Assembly (NCBI GenBank): GCA_047618565.1
Contig: JBLHKW010000135.1
Span: forward strand, 1-14,343
Length of the DNA: 14,343 nt
Direction of reading: 5' to 3'
DNA from: JBLHKW01 sp047618565
GTDB lineage: Bacteria > Planctomycetota > UBA1135 > GCA-002686595
Shown: one piece after another, positions 1 to 6,082 of the stretch
Numbering within the stretch: position 1 is the stretch's first letter
How the letters are laid out: each line of letters opens with the position of its first letter
The notes under the pieces: generated by a model
Databases searched by the model: none
The model's input: only the letters and a program-made list of their open reading frames with translations
Told to the model about the DNA's origin: nothing
Translations under genes and position numbers: made by a program

Positions 1-111
1 GGTTCCACCGTGCTTCTCGATGGTCGCTGTAACCAGGGCCTTGGCCGCCTTCCAATCCTCGCGAACAACCTGGTTGTCCAGGAGGAACATTCCTTCGTAA
101 ACCGTTGCCAA
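1..111 (-). CDS. rpsF: 30S ribosomal protein S6, N-terminal part (truncated by window edge)
   Basis: The 37 visible residues read MATVYEGMFLLDNQVVRE and onward to a KHGGT turn. This is the first beta strand, first helix and Gly-Gly turn of ribosomal protein S6, which binds 16S rRNA together with S18 in the small-subunit platform. The S6 start pattern (Met-x-x-Tyr-Glu) fits a TTG start at 111-109. An AAAGGA Shine-Dalgarno sequence ends 7 bases before it. The later ATG at 90-88 would remove the conserved Tyr-Glu strand. The rest of the gene lies beyond base 1. It follows pth by 34 bases on the same strand, as expected for a translation cluster. The wording of this N-terminus resembles planctomycete S6 more than the proteobacterial form (recall, not a search). 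Confidence 0.88.
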   Translation of the reverse strand, partial: MATVYEGMFLLDNQVVREDWKAAKALVTATIEKHGGT

Positions 112-145
112 TCGTCTGTCCTTTTCTGTTGTTGAGTTGCGGGCC

Positions 146-760
146 TCAGTCATTGGGCCCCTGGTTCCAGCGGCTATGGAACCGCGTCATGCACCCCTCG
201 AGGTCGCCGGTCGTCAACCAGTCGAGAATCGCGTCCGCCGCTTCCGCGACGGAGATTTCGATCTCGACCTGTTGCTTCTCGGAGAACCGCTCGAGCACAT
301 ATCGCGCCGCATCGGTCCCCGGACGCCCAACCCCCACGCGCAAGCGCGGGAACCGATCGGAGCCCAGGTGATCTATGATCGAACGCATGCCATTGTGTCC
401 GCCCGCCCCCCCATGGGGTCGGATCCGCAGACGACCGGGATCGAGATCCAGGTCGTCGTAGACCACGAGCAACTGGTCGAGCTGCGGCGCGTCCGCCTCC
501 TGCAGGAAGCGAGCGACCGGAGCCACGACCTCTCCGGATCGGTTCATGAAGGTCTCGGGTTTCACCAGCAGCGCATCGAGCTTGTCGATGTATGCAAAGG
601 AGAAGCCGCGTGGCCCACTGTAGCCGTCCAGATGACGTGCGCTGTTAAAGAGCGATCCCTCACGGTCCGCCAGGTGGTCGAGGATGTCGAAACCGACGTT
701 GTGGCGAGTCCCCTGGTATTGGGGTCCCGGATTGCCAAGGCCGATAACGAGTCTCATCAC
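146..760 (-). CDS. pth: Peptidyl-tRNA hydrolase
   Basis: Cytosolic enzyme that cleaves the ester bond of peptidyl-tRNAs released prematurely from ribosomes, recycling tRNA. The 204-residue product has the full family signature: GLGNPG at 7-12 with Asn10, TRHNVGF at 18-24 with the catalytic His20, the substrate-binding Asn73 in TFMNRSG, the catalytic-site Asp102 in VYDDLDL, and GGAGGHNGMRS around Asn123. The length is normal for the family. The start is ATG at 760; the next codon is also ATG and could serve instead. No clear Shine-Dalgarno sequence is seen. It lies between rplY (220-base gap) and rpsF (34-base gap), and may have its own promoter within the larger gap. The family call is secure. 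Confidence 0.96.
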   Translation of the reverse strand: MMRLVIGLGNPGPQYQGTRHNVGFDILDHLADREGSLFNSARHLDGYSGPRGFSFAYIDKLDALLVKPETFMNRSGEVVAPVARFLQEADAPQLDQLLVVYDDLDLDPGRLRIRPHGGAGGHNGMRSIIDHLGSDRFPRLRVGVGRPGTDAARYVLERFSEKQQVEIEISVAEAADAILDWLTTGDLEGCMTRFHSRWNQGPND

Positions 761-820
761 GAGGAGTTCTGCCGCCCGCCACTATGGTTCGGGACGGACG
801 TTCCGTGAGGAAGGCCGAGC

Positions 821-848
821 ATTCTAGCGACAGGCGGCCAGGGCGCAA
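821..848 (-). promoter_or_regulatory. Possible sigma70-type promoter for pth-rpsF
   Basis: On the minus strand, a TAGAAT box (826-821; 5 of 6 matches to TATAAT) lies 16 bases after TTGCGC (848-843; 3 of 6 matches to TTGACA). Transcription would start near 814, giving a leader of about 54 bases before pth. It falls just after the hairpins that follow rplY, where a separate pth-rpsF transcript would be expected to begin. The -35 box is weak and there is no experimental support. Confidence 0.4.
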
Positions 849-912
849 GCCACAGCCTTCCGCGCCAGCAGGCCCGGGCCCGGATTCTGGTGTCGCAGGA
901 GGCGGAGAGTTG

Positions 913-940
913 TCCCCCCTCCCGCTTCGGGGAGGGGGGA
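913..940 (-). terminator. Strong GC hairpin after rplY, no U-run
   Basis: A perfect 11-base-pair inverted repeat (913-923 with 930-940, TCCCCCCTCCC / GGGAGGGGGGA) encloses a 6-base loop. It is the second of two hairpins downstream of rplY in the transcription direction. No T-run follows on the minus strand, so it is not a classical intrinsic terminator. It may act as a pausing or mRNA 3'-protecting structure, or a terminator of the type lacking a U tract. Confidence 0.5.
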
Positions 941-953
941 TATGCACTCCGGG

Positions 954-974
954 CCCCCGGAAGGCCCCAGGGGG
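954..974 (-). terminator. First GC hairpin directly after the rplY stop codon
   Basis: Six bases after the rplY stop codon, the minus strand reads CCCCC-T-GG, a 6-base loop, then CC-GGGGG. This forms a 7-base-pair stem with one bulged T. It sits 13 bases before the stronger hairpin at 913-940, making a tandem structure in the 220-base gap between rplY and pth. No U-run follows. Confidence 0.35.
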
Positions 975-980
975 AGGGTA

Positions 981-1613
981 TCAGCCCTCGCTGCCGCCTT
1001 CGCCCCCGTCACCCTTACCGTCGATGACTTCGGGCTCGCCATCCTCATCATCGCCGCTCTCTTCTTCGACAACGATACGCTCGGCGGCCACGACGAGCAC
1101 CTCGAGGTCCCCATCGACGGCCAGCTCGCAGCCCTCGGGCAGGACCAGCTCGCTCGCCTTGACGTGCGTGCCCGCTTCCATCTCGCCCACGCGCACCTCG
1201 ATGCTGTCGGGGATAAGGGAGGGCAGAACGAGGACGCGAATCTCGGAATGGGTCAGGGTCACGGTGCCGCTCTTCGGCTGACCGACCACCTCGATGGGCA
1301 CTTCGGTCTCCGTCTTCACGCCGCGCTGGACGCGCTTGAACTCGACGTGGGTGATCTGGTCGCCCATCGAATCCCACTGCAATTCACGCACCAGGGCGGA
1401 CTCGACGTTGCCTTCGACGTCGATGTCGTAGAGGTGAACGTGGTGCCGGCGCGTGGCGAGGAACTGACGCTCGTCGAGCGACACGTTGACGTGCTCGTGC
1501 TCACCGTCGGTGGGGATGCTGGCCGGAATAAGGCCCTCGCGGCGCAGTTTACGTGCGGAACGACTGCCTAGTGCGGTACGGAGCTTGGCCTTGAGAACTG
1601 TGATTTCTGACAT
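981..1613 (-). CDS. rplY: 50S ribosomal protein L25, long CTC/TL5 form
   Basis: Binds 5S rRNA in the central protuberance of the large subunit; the long form is known as TL5 or the general stress protein Ctc. The 210-residue product starts MSEITVLKAKLRTALGSRSARKLRREG. The stretch LGSRSARKLRREGLIPA (about 15-31) is the RNA-binding motif of the N-terminal L25 domain, although the usual 'PAvvYG' turn is altered to PASIPTDG. The C-terminal beta domain follows (about 95-185), including VPIEVVGQPKSG and LPSLIPDSIEV. The last 25 or so residues are an acidic, glycine-rich tail (EEESGDDEDGEPE, then GDGGEGGSEG). It sits 55 bases after prs; the prs-ctc-pth order matches the arrangement in Bacillus. ATG at 1613 is the natural start, and the ribosome binding site is weak. 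Confidence 0.94.
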   Translation of the reverse strand: MSEITVLKAKLRTALGSRSARKLRREGLIPASIPTDGEHEHVNVSLDERQFLATRRHHVHLYDIDVEGNVESALVRELQWDSMGDQITHVEFKRVQRGVKTETEVPIEVVGQPKSGTVTLTHSEIRVLVLPSLIPDSIEVRVGEMEAGTHVKASELVLPEGCELAVDGDLEVLVVAAERIVVEEESGDDEDGEPEVIDGKGDGGEGGSEG

Positions 1614-1668
1614 GGGGACGTTGCCCTGGATGGTTCGTCGCCTCTCGAATTGAGCGGCGCACAGGGGT

Positions 1669-2613
1669 TTATTCGAACAGGGAACTCACCGATTCGGACC
1701 GGTGAATACTTTGGATTGCCTTGGCGAGCAGCGGCGCCACGCTCACTTCATGGAGCTTCTCGGGGACCGCCTCGCCCTGGGGAATGGTATCGGTGACCAG
1801 GATTTTGTCCAGGGGGGCCGCATTCAGGCGCTCCACGGCCGGTCCGCAGAAGACCGCGTGGGAGACCGCGATGTGGATCGTCAGGGCGCCATTCTCACGC
1901 AGGACGCGGGCCGCCTGGGAGATCGAGCCACCGGTGGAGATCATGTCATCCACGATCACCACATTGCGGCCATCGACGTCACCGATAACGTGCTCGACCG
2001 TGGTTTCCGACCCCGAGAGGCGCCTTTTGTCGACGATCGCCAGATCCGCGTGCAGGCGCGTGGCGTAGGCCCGGGCCATCTTGGTGCCGCCCACATCGGG
2101 GGTGACGACCACCGGATCCTCGATCCCCAGCTTCTTGATCGCATCGAGCAGCACCGGCCGCGCATAGAGGTGATCCACGGGAATGTCGTAGAAACCCTGA
2201 ATCTGGGCCGCGTGCATGTCGAGGGTCACGACCCTGTCCGCACCGGAGGCGACCAGCGTGTTGGCGACCACCTTCGCACTGATCGGCACACGCCCCTCGT
2301 CCTTGCGGTCCTTGCGAGCGTACCCGTAGTAGGGCATCACCGCGGTGATCCGGGCGGCGCTGGAGCGGCGCAGGGTGTCGAGCAACAGCAGGAGTTCGAT
2401 CCAGTTCTCGTTCACCGGCGGACAGGTCGGCTGCAGGACAAAGATGTCGCGGCCGCGCAGGTCCTGATTGACCTTGATATCGACCTCGCCGTCCGGGAAG
2501 CGGCCGACATGGGCGTCGATCAGCCCGATACCCAGCTCGGTAGCGACGGCCTGGGAGAGCTTGGGGTGCGCGGTGCCCGAGATCAGGGCGATGCCTTCGT
2601 GAATGTTCTGCAA
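1669..2613 (-). CDS. prs: Ribose-phosphate pyrophosphokinase (PRPP synthase)
   Basis: Makes PRPP from ribose 5-phosphate and ATP for purine, pyrimidine, histidine, tryptophan and NAD synthesis. Starting at TTG 2613-2611 gives 314 residues, the usual class I length. Landmarks: RFPDGE at 38-43, the flexible catalytic loop YARKDRKDEGR at 98-108, the metal-binding Asp132 and His134 in LDMHAAQIQGF, and the PRPP-binding loop VVIVDDMISTGGS at 218-230. The frame stays open upstream to 2994, but that part is out of frame with glmU and has no prs homology. The TTG has an AAGGA Shine-Dalgarno sequence 8 bases upstream, and no in-frame ATG or GTG lies nearby. It begins 35 bases after the glmU stop. Confidence 0.96.
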   Translation of the reverse strand: MQNIHEGIALISGTAHPKLSQAVATELGIGLIDAHVGRFPDGEVDIKVNQDLRGRDIFVLQPTCPPVNENWIELLLLLDTLRRSSAARITAVMPYYGYARKDRKDEGRVPISAKVVANTLVASGADRVVTLDMHAAQIQGFYDIPVDHLYARPVLLDAIKKLGIEDPVVVTPDVGGTKMARAYATRLHADLAIVDKRRLSGSETTVEHVIGDVDGRNVVIVDDMISTGGSISQAARVLRENGALTIHIAVSHAVFCGPAVERLNAAPLDKILVTDTIPQGEAVPEKLHEVSVAPLLAKAIQSIHRSESVSSLFE

Positions 2614-2648
2614 CGTGGTTGTCCTTGGCCCGATGCCTGTTCGGGGAG

Positions 2649-3998
2649 TCAGCGGTTGTCCCTGTCCGGGTCCGTCTGCGATTTTGAATCTCCGGTCCTG
2701 AGCCGGCGCGCGGGCATACCGACCCAGGTCTCGCCTTGCTCCGTACGCGCCTTGCGTGTGACCACGGCGCCCGCACCGGTCGTGCATCCTGCAGCGATCT
2801 CGTTGGGAGCCACGATGATGGTGCCGCTGCCGATGAAGGCGCGCTCCCCCACCACGGTGGTGTGCTTGTGGGTCCCGTCGTAGTTGGCGAAGATCGTCCC
2901 GGCACCGATGTTGGCGCGCGCTCCGACCTGGGTGTTGCCGAGGTAGGTCAGGTGCTTGGCCTTGGACCCCGGCCCCATGGTCGTCTGCTTGCACTCCGTG
3001 AAGTTGCCGATCTGCGCCCCGTCCTCGAGCACGGTCCCGGTCCGCAAGCGCGCGAACGGCCCCACCTCGCAGCCTTCGCCGATGGCGACTTCGCCCTCGA
3101 TCAGGGTGCAGGGGAAGATCTTCGTTCCGGCGCCAATCGTCACGAAACAGCCGATAAACGTCGTATTCGGGTCTTCGATCTGGACTCCCGCGGCCAGGTG
3201 TCCCTCGAGAATGCGCATCTGCATCGAGCTGCGTGCGTCGGCCAGCTGCGAGAGCGTGTTGACGCCCTGCCCCTCGCTGGTGTCCTCGACCGTGACCACG
3301 CGCACGGGCTTCCCGGCGGCGACTGCGAGCCCCAGCAGGTCGGTCAGGTAGTACTCGCCTTGCGCATTATCATTGGTCAGGCGCGGCAGATTCTCGAGCA
3401 GGGTGGCGCCGTCAAAGGAGTACACGCCGAGGTTCACCTCGTCGATCAGGCGCTGCTCGGGAGTGGCATCCTTCTGCTCGACGATGGCCTCGAAGACGCC
3501 CTGCGCGTCGCGCAGGATACGGCCATAACCGGGCGGGTTGTCGAAGCGCGCAGTGAGCAACGCGCTCGCGCCCGCCCCGCCGGCCGCCTGCTCGGCCACG
3601 AGGCGCTCGAGGCTCTCGGCCCCCAGCAAGGGCATGTCCCCGTAGAGCACGACCACGCGCTGCGCATCGGACGGAATTGCATCCGCCGCAACCTGGAGCG
3701 CGTGCCCGGTCCCGAGCTGCGGCTCCTGAACCCGGACCTCGAGGGGCACGTCGCCCGCGAGCTCGCGCCCGTGCTCAACCACCTCATCGGCACCATGGCC
3801 GACCACGAGCACGATGCGCTCGGGCTCGAGTCCCAGCGCCTGCTCGACCACCCAGCCCAGCATCGTGCGGCCGCACAGAGGGTGAAGCACCTTCGGCAAC
3901 GCGTTGCGCATGCGCTGGCCCTTGCCGGCCGCCAGGATGACGACGGTGGTCCCGGGTCTCGCGCTTCCGGATGATCTGGCCGCCTGAGGATTTACCAT
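2649..3998 (-). CDS. glmU: Bifunctional GlmU: GlcNAc-1-P uridyltransferase / GlcN-1-P acetyltransferase
   Basis: Cytosolic enzyme that acetylates glucosamine-1-phosphate and then couples it to UTP, producing UDP-GlcNAc for peptidoglycan and lipopolysaccharide. The 449-residue length is normal. N-terminal nucleotidyltransferase: LAAGKGQRM at 22-30, Lys36, YGDMPLL at 119-125 with the metal-binding Asp121, and a GVN at 245-247 matching the second metal ligand (Asn247). A left-handed beta-helix of hexapeptide repeats begins about 270. The acetyltransferase site is intact: FARLR at 315-319, GSKAKHLTYLG at 344-354 with the general base His349, NYDG at 372-375 and Lys378. About ten C-terminal residues are polar and unordered-looking. 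First gene of the minus-strand cluster; no Shine-Dalgarno sequence is obvious before ATG 3998. Confidence 0.97.
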   Translation of the reverse strand: MVNPQAARSSGSARPGTTVVILAAGKGQRMRNALPKVLHPLCGRTMLGWVVEQALGLEPERIVLVVGHGADEVVEHGRELAGDVPLEVRVQEPQLGTGHALQVAADAIPSDAQRVVVLYGDMPLLGAESLERLVAEQAAGGAGASALLTARFDNPPGYGRILRDAQGVFEAIVEQKDATPEQRLIDEVNLGVYSFDGATLLENLPRLTNDNAQGEYYLTDLLGLAVAAGKPVRVVTVEDTSEGQGVNTLSQLADARSSMQMRILEGHLAAGVQIEDPNTTFIGCFVTIGAGTKIFPCTLIEGEVAIGEGCEVGPFARLRTGTVLEDGAQIGNFTECKQTTMGPGSKAKHLTYLGNTQVGARANIGAGTIFANYDGTHKHTTVVGERAFIGSGTIIVAPNEIAAGCTTGAGAVVTRKARTEQGETWVGMPARRLRTGDSKSQTDPDRDNR

Positions 3999-4025
3999 GT
4001 CTGTTAGGTACGGGGGTCAGCGCCG

Positions 4026-4048
4026 GGCCCCCCACTCGAATGGGGGCC
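4026..4048 (-). promoter_or_regulatory. GC hairpin in the glmU leader
   Basis: On the minus strand, GGCCCCCA, a 6-base loop (TTCGAG), then TGGGGGGCC forms an 8-base-pair stem with one bulged G. It sits between the predicted promoter (4093-4122) and the glmU start codon, so it would lie in the 5' untranslated leader. There is no U-run after it, which argues against an intrinsic terminator of the upstream gene. It may affect translation or stability of the cluster mRNA; this is inference. Confidence 0.4.
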
Positions 4049-4092
4049 GGGGTCGCGTTGGACGCGCCATCCGACGAGCTGAACGGGCGCGG

Positions 4093-4122
4093 ATCCTATC
4101 GGCGCGGCAGCGGAGCTGTCAA
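4093..4122 (-). promoter_or_regulatory. Sigma70-type promoter of the glmU-prs-rplY cluster
   Basis: The minus strand has a perfect TTGACA (4122-4117), an 18-base spacer and TAGGAT (4098-4093; 4 of 6 matches to TATAAT). Transcription would start near 4086, leaving a leader of about 88 bases before the glmU ATG. The -35 box overlaps the TGA stop codon of the upstream ACT-domain gene, so the promoter occupies the end of that gene. This is the best housekeeping-type promoter in the window. Confidence 0.6.
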
Positions 4123-4589
4123 CGGATCTGCCCGTCACTCGCAGCGCCCGCGCGCCCTCCGAACAACCCGTCGAGGACTGGCCCGACCTGCGCCAGGTAG
4201 CGCCGGGCGATGAAGAGATGGTCGCGGTCGAAGCTACACACCGCTCCGAGCGGCACGCCAGCCCGGGCCAACCGCCCACAGACCGCGGCCAGGAACCCCA
4301 CGACCTCCCAGCCCATGGCGGTATCGAAGCGGATCCAGGCCAGGTCGGCCTCGACCCTGGCGTCCGGAAAACGCGCCAGCAGGGGCTCCATGATCGGCGC
4401 CGAGGCCAGCACGGTGACCTCATCCGGCTCCAGGGTGACCTGTGCGTGGGGACCGAGATCCCCGGGCAGCTCCCTGGCCAGGTCGCGCGGAAAGCAAGCC
4501 AGGACAAAGGTCTCCGGCTCGACTGACCAGCTCATGCGTGCCAGCGCCTCGTCCAGTGCCTGGGCCGCCCCCATTTCCCCGGAAGTCAT
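4119..4589 (-). CDS. ACT-domain protein, small standalone type
   Basis: The 156-residue product (from ATG 4589) has a variable N-terminal half and a C-terminal ACT-like domain at about 80-140: DLAWIRFDT, then GWEVVGFLAAVCGRLARAGV, then LGAVCSFDRDHLFIA. The order beta-helix-beta with the ending 'DRDHLF(I/V)' is typical of short standalone ACT proteins (the COG3602-like / ACT_7 group), which are thought to bind amino acids or other small ligands. There is no attached enzyme domain. The frame is open to an earlier ATG at 4640, but that would add a 17-residue tail across the divergent promoter region, so 4589 is preferred. It ends just before glmU's promoter. No ribosome binding site is seen; a TACACT box ends 6 bases before the ATG. 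Ligand and target are unknown. Confidence 0.78.
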   Translation of the reverse strand: MTSGEMGAAQALDEALARMSWSVEPETFVLACFPRDLARELPGDLGPHAQVTLEPDEVTVLASAPIMEPLLARFPDARVEADLAWIRFDTAMGWEVVGFLAAVCGRLARAGVPLGAVCSFDRDHLFIARRYLAQVGPVLDGLFGGRAGAASDGQIR

Positions 4590-4595
4590 GGGTGC

Positions 4596-4601
4596 AGTGT
4601 A
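4596..4601 (-). promoter_or_regulatory. Putative -10 box for a leaderless ACT-gene transcript
   Basis: TACACT on the minus strand ends 6 bases before the ATG at 4589. A -10 box at that distance puts the transcription start at or next to the start codon. No convincing -35 box is found 16-18 bases upstream, and no Shine-Dalgarno sequence precedes the ATG. Confidence 0.4.
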
Positions 4602-4619
4602 CGAAAACCGAGCGATGCG

Positions 4620-4647
4620 TTGGATCCGCGTCGCGAGCACCTACCCT
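4620..4647 (+). promoter_or_regulatory. Putative leaderless promoter of psd
   Basis: TTGGAT (4620-4625), a 16-base spacer and TACCCT (4642-4647) precede the GTG start at 4655 by 7 bases. Transcription would begin on or one base before the GTG. It overlaps the divergent promoter region of the ACT-domain gene. The -35 box keeps the TTG core, and the -10 box keeps TA and the final T. Confidence 0.45.
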
Positions 4648-4654
4648 GAGCGGC

Positions 4655-5446
4655 GTGTCCAGACGCCTTCGCATCGCCGTATCCCATTTCGCCGGCTGGC
4701 TCGCCGATCGCAGGATCCCGACCGCCCTGCGCGCCCCCACCTACCGCACCTACGCCCGCATCACGGGTGCGGACCTCAGCGAGGTGCGCCCGCCCCTGAG
4801 CGCCTACGCAAGCCTGTCCGCGTTCTTCGTGCGTCGCCTGGTCGAGGGTGCACGGCCCTTGCCCGAGGACCCAGCAGCGCTCGCGTCCCCGGTCGACGGG
4901 ACCCTGCAGGCCCTGGATAAGGTGCACGACGGCAGTCTGCTGCAGGCCAAGGGCCACACCTACGGCGTGCGCGAGCTCCTGGGGAACCTGGGCCAGGACG
5001 TCGACCTCGAGGGCGCCACGAGCTGGACCGTTTATCTCTCCCCGCGCGACTACCATCGCATCCACGCGCCCGTGGACTGCGAGCTCAAGCAGGTGCACTG
5101 GATCCCCGGCGACCGTCATTCGGTCCAGCCCAAGGTGCTCGCACGCCGCACGGTCTTCCCGATCAACGAGCGCTGCGTCCTGATGCTCGAGTCCGCCCGC
5201 GGCCCGTTCTTCCTGGTCCTCGTCGGCGCCCTGAACGTGGGCCGCATCCGGGTCCTGGGCGTCGAACCCGGCCAACAAGGCGCCCTGTCGCGCCCGCGCC
5301 CGTTCGATCGGGGCGAGGAGCTGGCCCGGTTCGAGATGGGCTCGACCATCATCCTGATCACGCCTCGCGGCCAGGCCAGCGCCGCACCCGGACTGGCCCT
5401 GGGCGCGCGCATCCTCCTGGGCCAGTCGATCGGCCATTCGTCCTGA
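4655..5446 (+). CDS. psd: Phosphatidylserine decarboxylase proenzyme
   Basis: Membrane-associated pyruvoyl enzyme that converts phosphatidylserine to phosphatidylethanolamine. From GTG 4655 the product has 263 residues. It carries the catalytic set: SPVDGTL at 78-84 (Asp81), YHRIHAP at 133-139 (His134, His137), and the self-cleavage site MGST at 228-231. Cleavage between Gly229 and Ser230 would make the pyruvoyl group on the small alpha chain. The frame is open back to 4442, but the extra 71 residues are proline/arginine-rich, cover the divergent gene and have no family match. It is somewhat shorter than E. coli Psd. It is divergent from the ACT-domain gene and followed after 3 bases by the CMD-fold gene. 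No Shine-Dalgarno sequence. Confidence 0.92.
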   Translation: MSRRLRIAVSHFAGWLADRRIPTALRAPTYRTYARITGADLSEVRPPLSAYASLSAFFVRRLVEGARPLPEDPAALASPVDGTLQALDKVHDGSLLQAKGHTYGVRELLGNLGQDVDLEGATSWTVYLSPRDYHRIHAPVDCELKQVHWIPGDRHSVQPKVLARRTVFPINERCVLMLESARGPFFLVLVGALNVGRIRVLGVEPGQQGALSRPRPFDRGEELARFEMGSTIILITPRGQASAAPGLALGARILLGQSIGHSS

Positions 5447-5449
5447 CGC

Positions 5450-6049
5450 ATGGCGCTCACCGACAAGGACCTGCGCCTCATCCGGCTGTCCACGGCCATC
5501 GTGATCGGGGACTGGACCGAGGTCGAACGCGTCCGCGCGAACGCCCCGGACGGGGAACCGGACCGCGCCTGGCGCGAGGCCGTCTTGCAGGTGCACCTCT
5601 TCGCGGGTGTGCCGCGCCAGGTCGAGGCCTTTGAGGTCCTGCAGCGCGCGGGTGGACTGGGCGCGGTCGGCGCGGATGAACACATCGACCAGGCCAGCGA
5701 CCCGGAACACGGAATGGCGCTGTTCGGCCGCATCTACGGGTCGAATGCCGAGCGCATCGCAGAACGCCTGCGGGGCTTCCACCCGGACTTTGGCGACTGG
5801 GTGCTCGGTCACGCCTACGGCCGCGTGCTCTCGCGCCCGGGGCTCGGCGCGGACCGGCGCGAGCTACTCGCCGTCACGGCCCTGGCAGCCACGGGGCAAG
5901 ACCGACAGCTCGCGAGCCACGCGCGCGGTGCCCTCGCCTGCGGAGCGACGTGCGAAGAGGTCACGGACGCCATCGAGAGCACGGCGGACCTGATCGACCC
6001 GCTCTACCTCGAGCGCGCACGCGCGGTAGCTGCACGCTTCGCCTGCTGA
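5450..6049 (+). CDS. Carboxymuconolactone decarboxylase (CMD)-fold protein, two-repeat
   Basis: The 199-residue, all-helical product has two copies of the CMD/AhpD-like half-domain. In the first, WREAVLQVHLFAGVPRQVEAF (about 41-61) has the usual 'Q-hydrophobic-H-x-(Y/F)-x-G-x-P' core. In the second (about 110-170), GHAYGRVLSRPGL is followed by ADRRELLAVTALAATG and HARGALACGATCEEVTDAI. The redox CxxC of AhpD is absent: the only close pair is Cys-Gly-Ala-Thr-Cys. It is therefore unlikely to be a standard peroxiredoxin-reducing enzyme. Its ATG lies 3 bases after the psd stop with no ribosome binding site, so translational coupling to psd is likely. Substrate unknown; a link to phospholipid metabolism is only inferred from position. 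Confidence 0.8.
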   Translation: MALTDKDLRLIRLSTAIVIGDWTEVERVRANAPDGEPDRAWREAVLQVHLFAGVPRQVEAFEVLQRAGGLGAVGADEHIDQASDPEHGMALFGRIYGSNAERIAERLRGFHPDFGDWVLGHAYGRVLSRPGLGADRRELLAVTALAATGQDRQLASHARGALACGATCEEVTDAIESTADLIDPLYLERARAVAARFAC

Positions 6050-6057
6050 CGCGCGTA

Positions 6058-6081
6058 TTGCGGACGTGATGCGGTCCGCGA
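6058..6081. terminator. Hairpin between convergent genes
   Basis: TTGCGGAC, an 8-base loop and GTCCGCGA form an 8-base-pair stem (one T-G wobble) in the 33-base gap between the CMD-fold gene and the kinase gene, which converge here. A single symmetric hairpin could serve both strands. Neither side has a T-run, so termination efficiency is uncertain. Confidence 0.4.
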
Positions 6082-6082
6082 C

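Noticed and set aside
1702..2883. Long plus-strand open frame opposite prs and glmU (393 codons)
   Set aside because: It is antisense to two clear conserved enzymes; such frames are common in GC-rich DNA, and the product has no recognisable motif.
2614..2994. N-terminal extension of prs into glmU
   Set aside because: The added residues overlap glmU in another frame and do not match the family; the TTG at 2613 has a Shine-Dalgarno site and gives the standard length.
2736..3974. Long plus-strand open frame opposite glmU
   Set aside because: Antisense to glmU with arginine/histidine-rich, motif-free composition.
4586..5812. Long minus-strand open frame opposite psd and the CMD-fold gene
   Set aside because: Antisense to two recognised genes and without any family motif.
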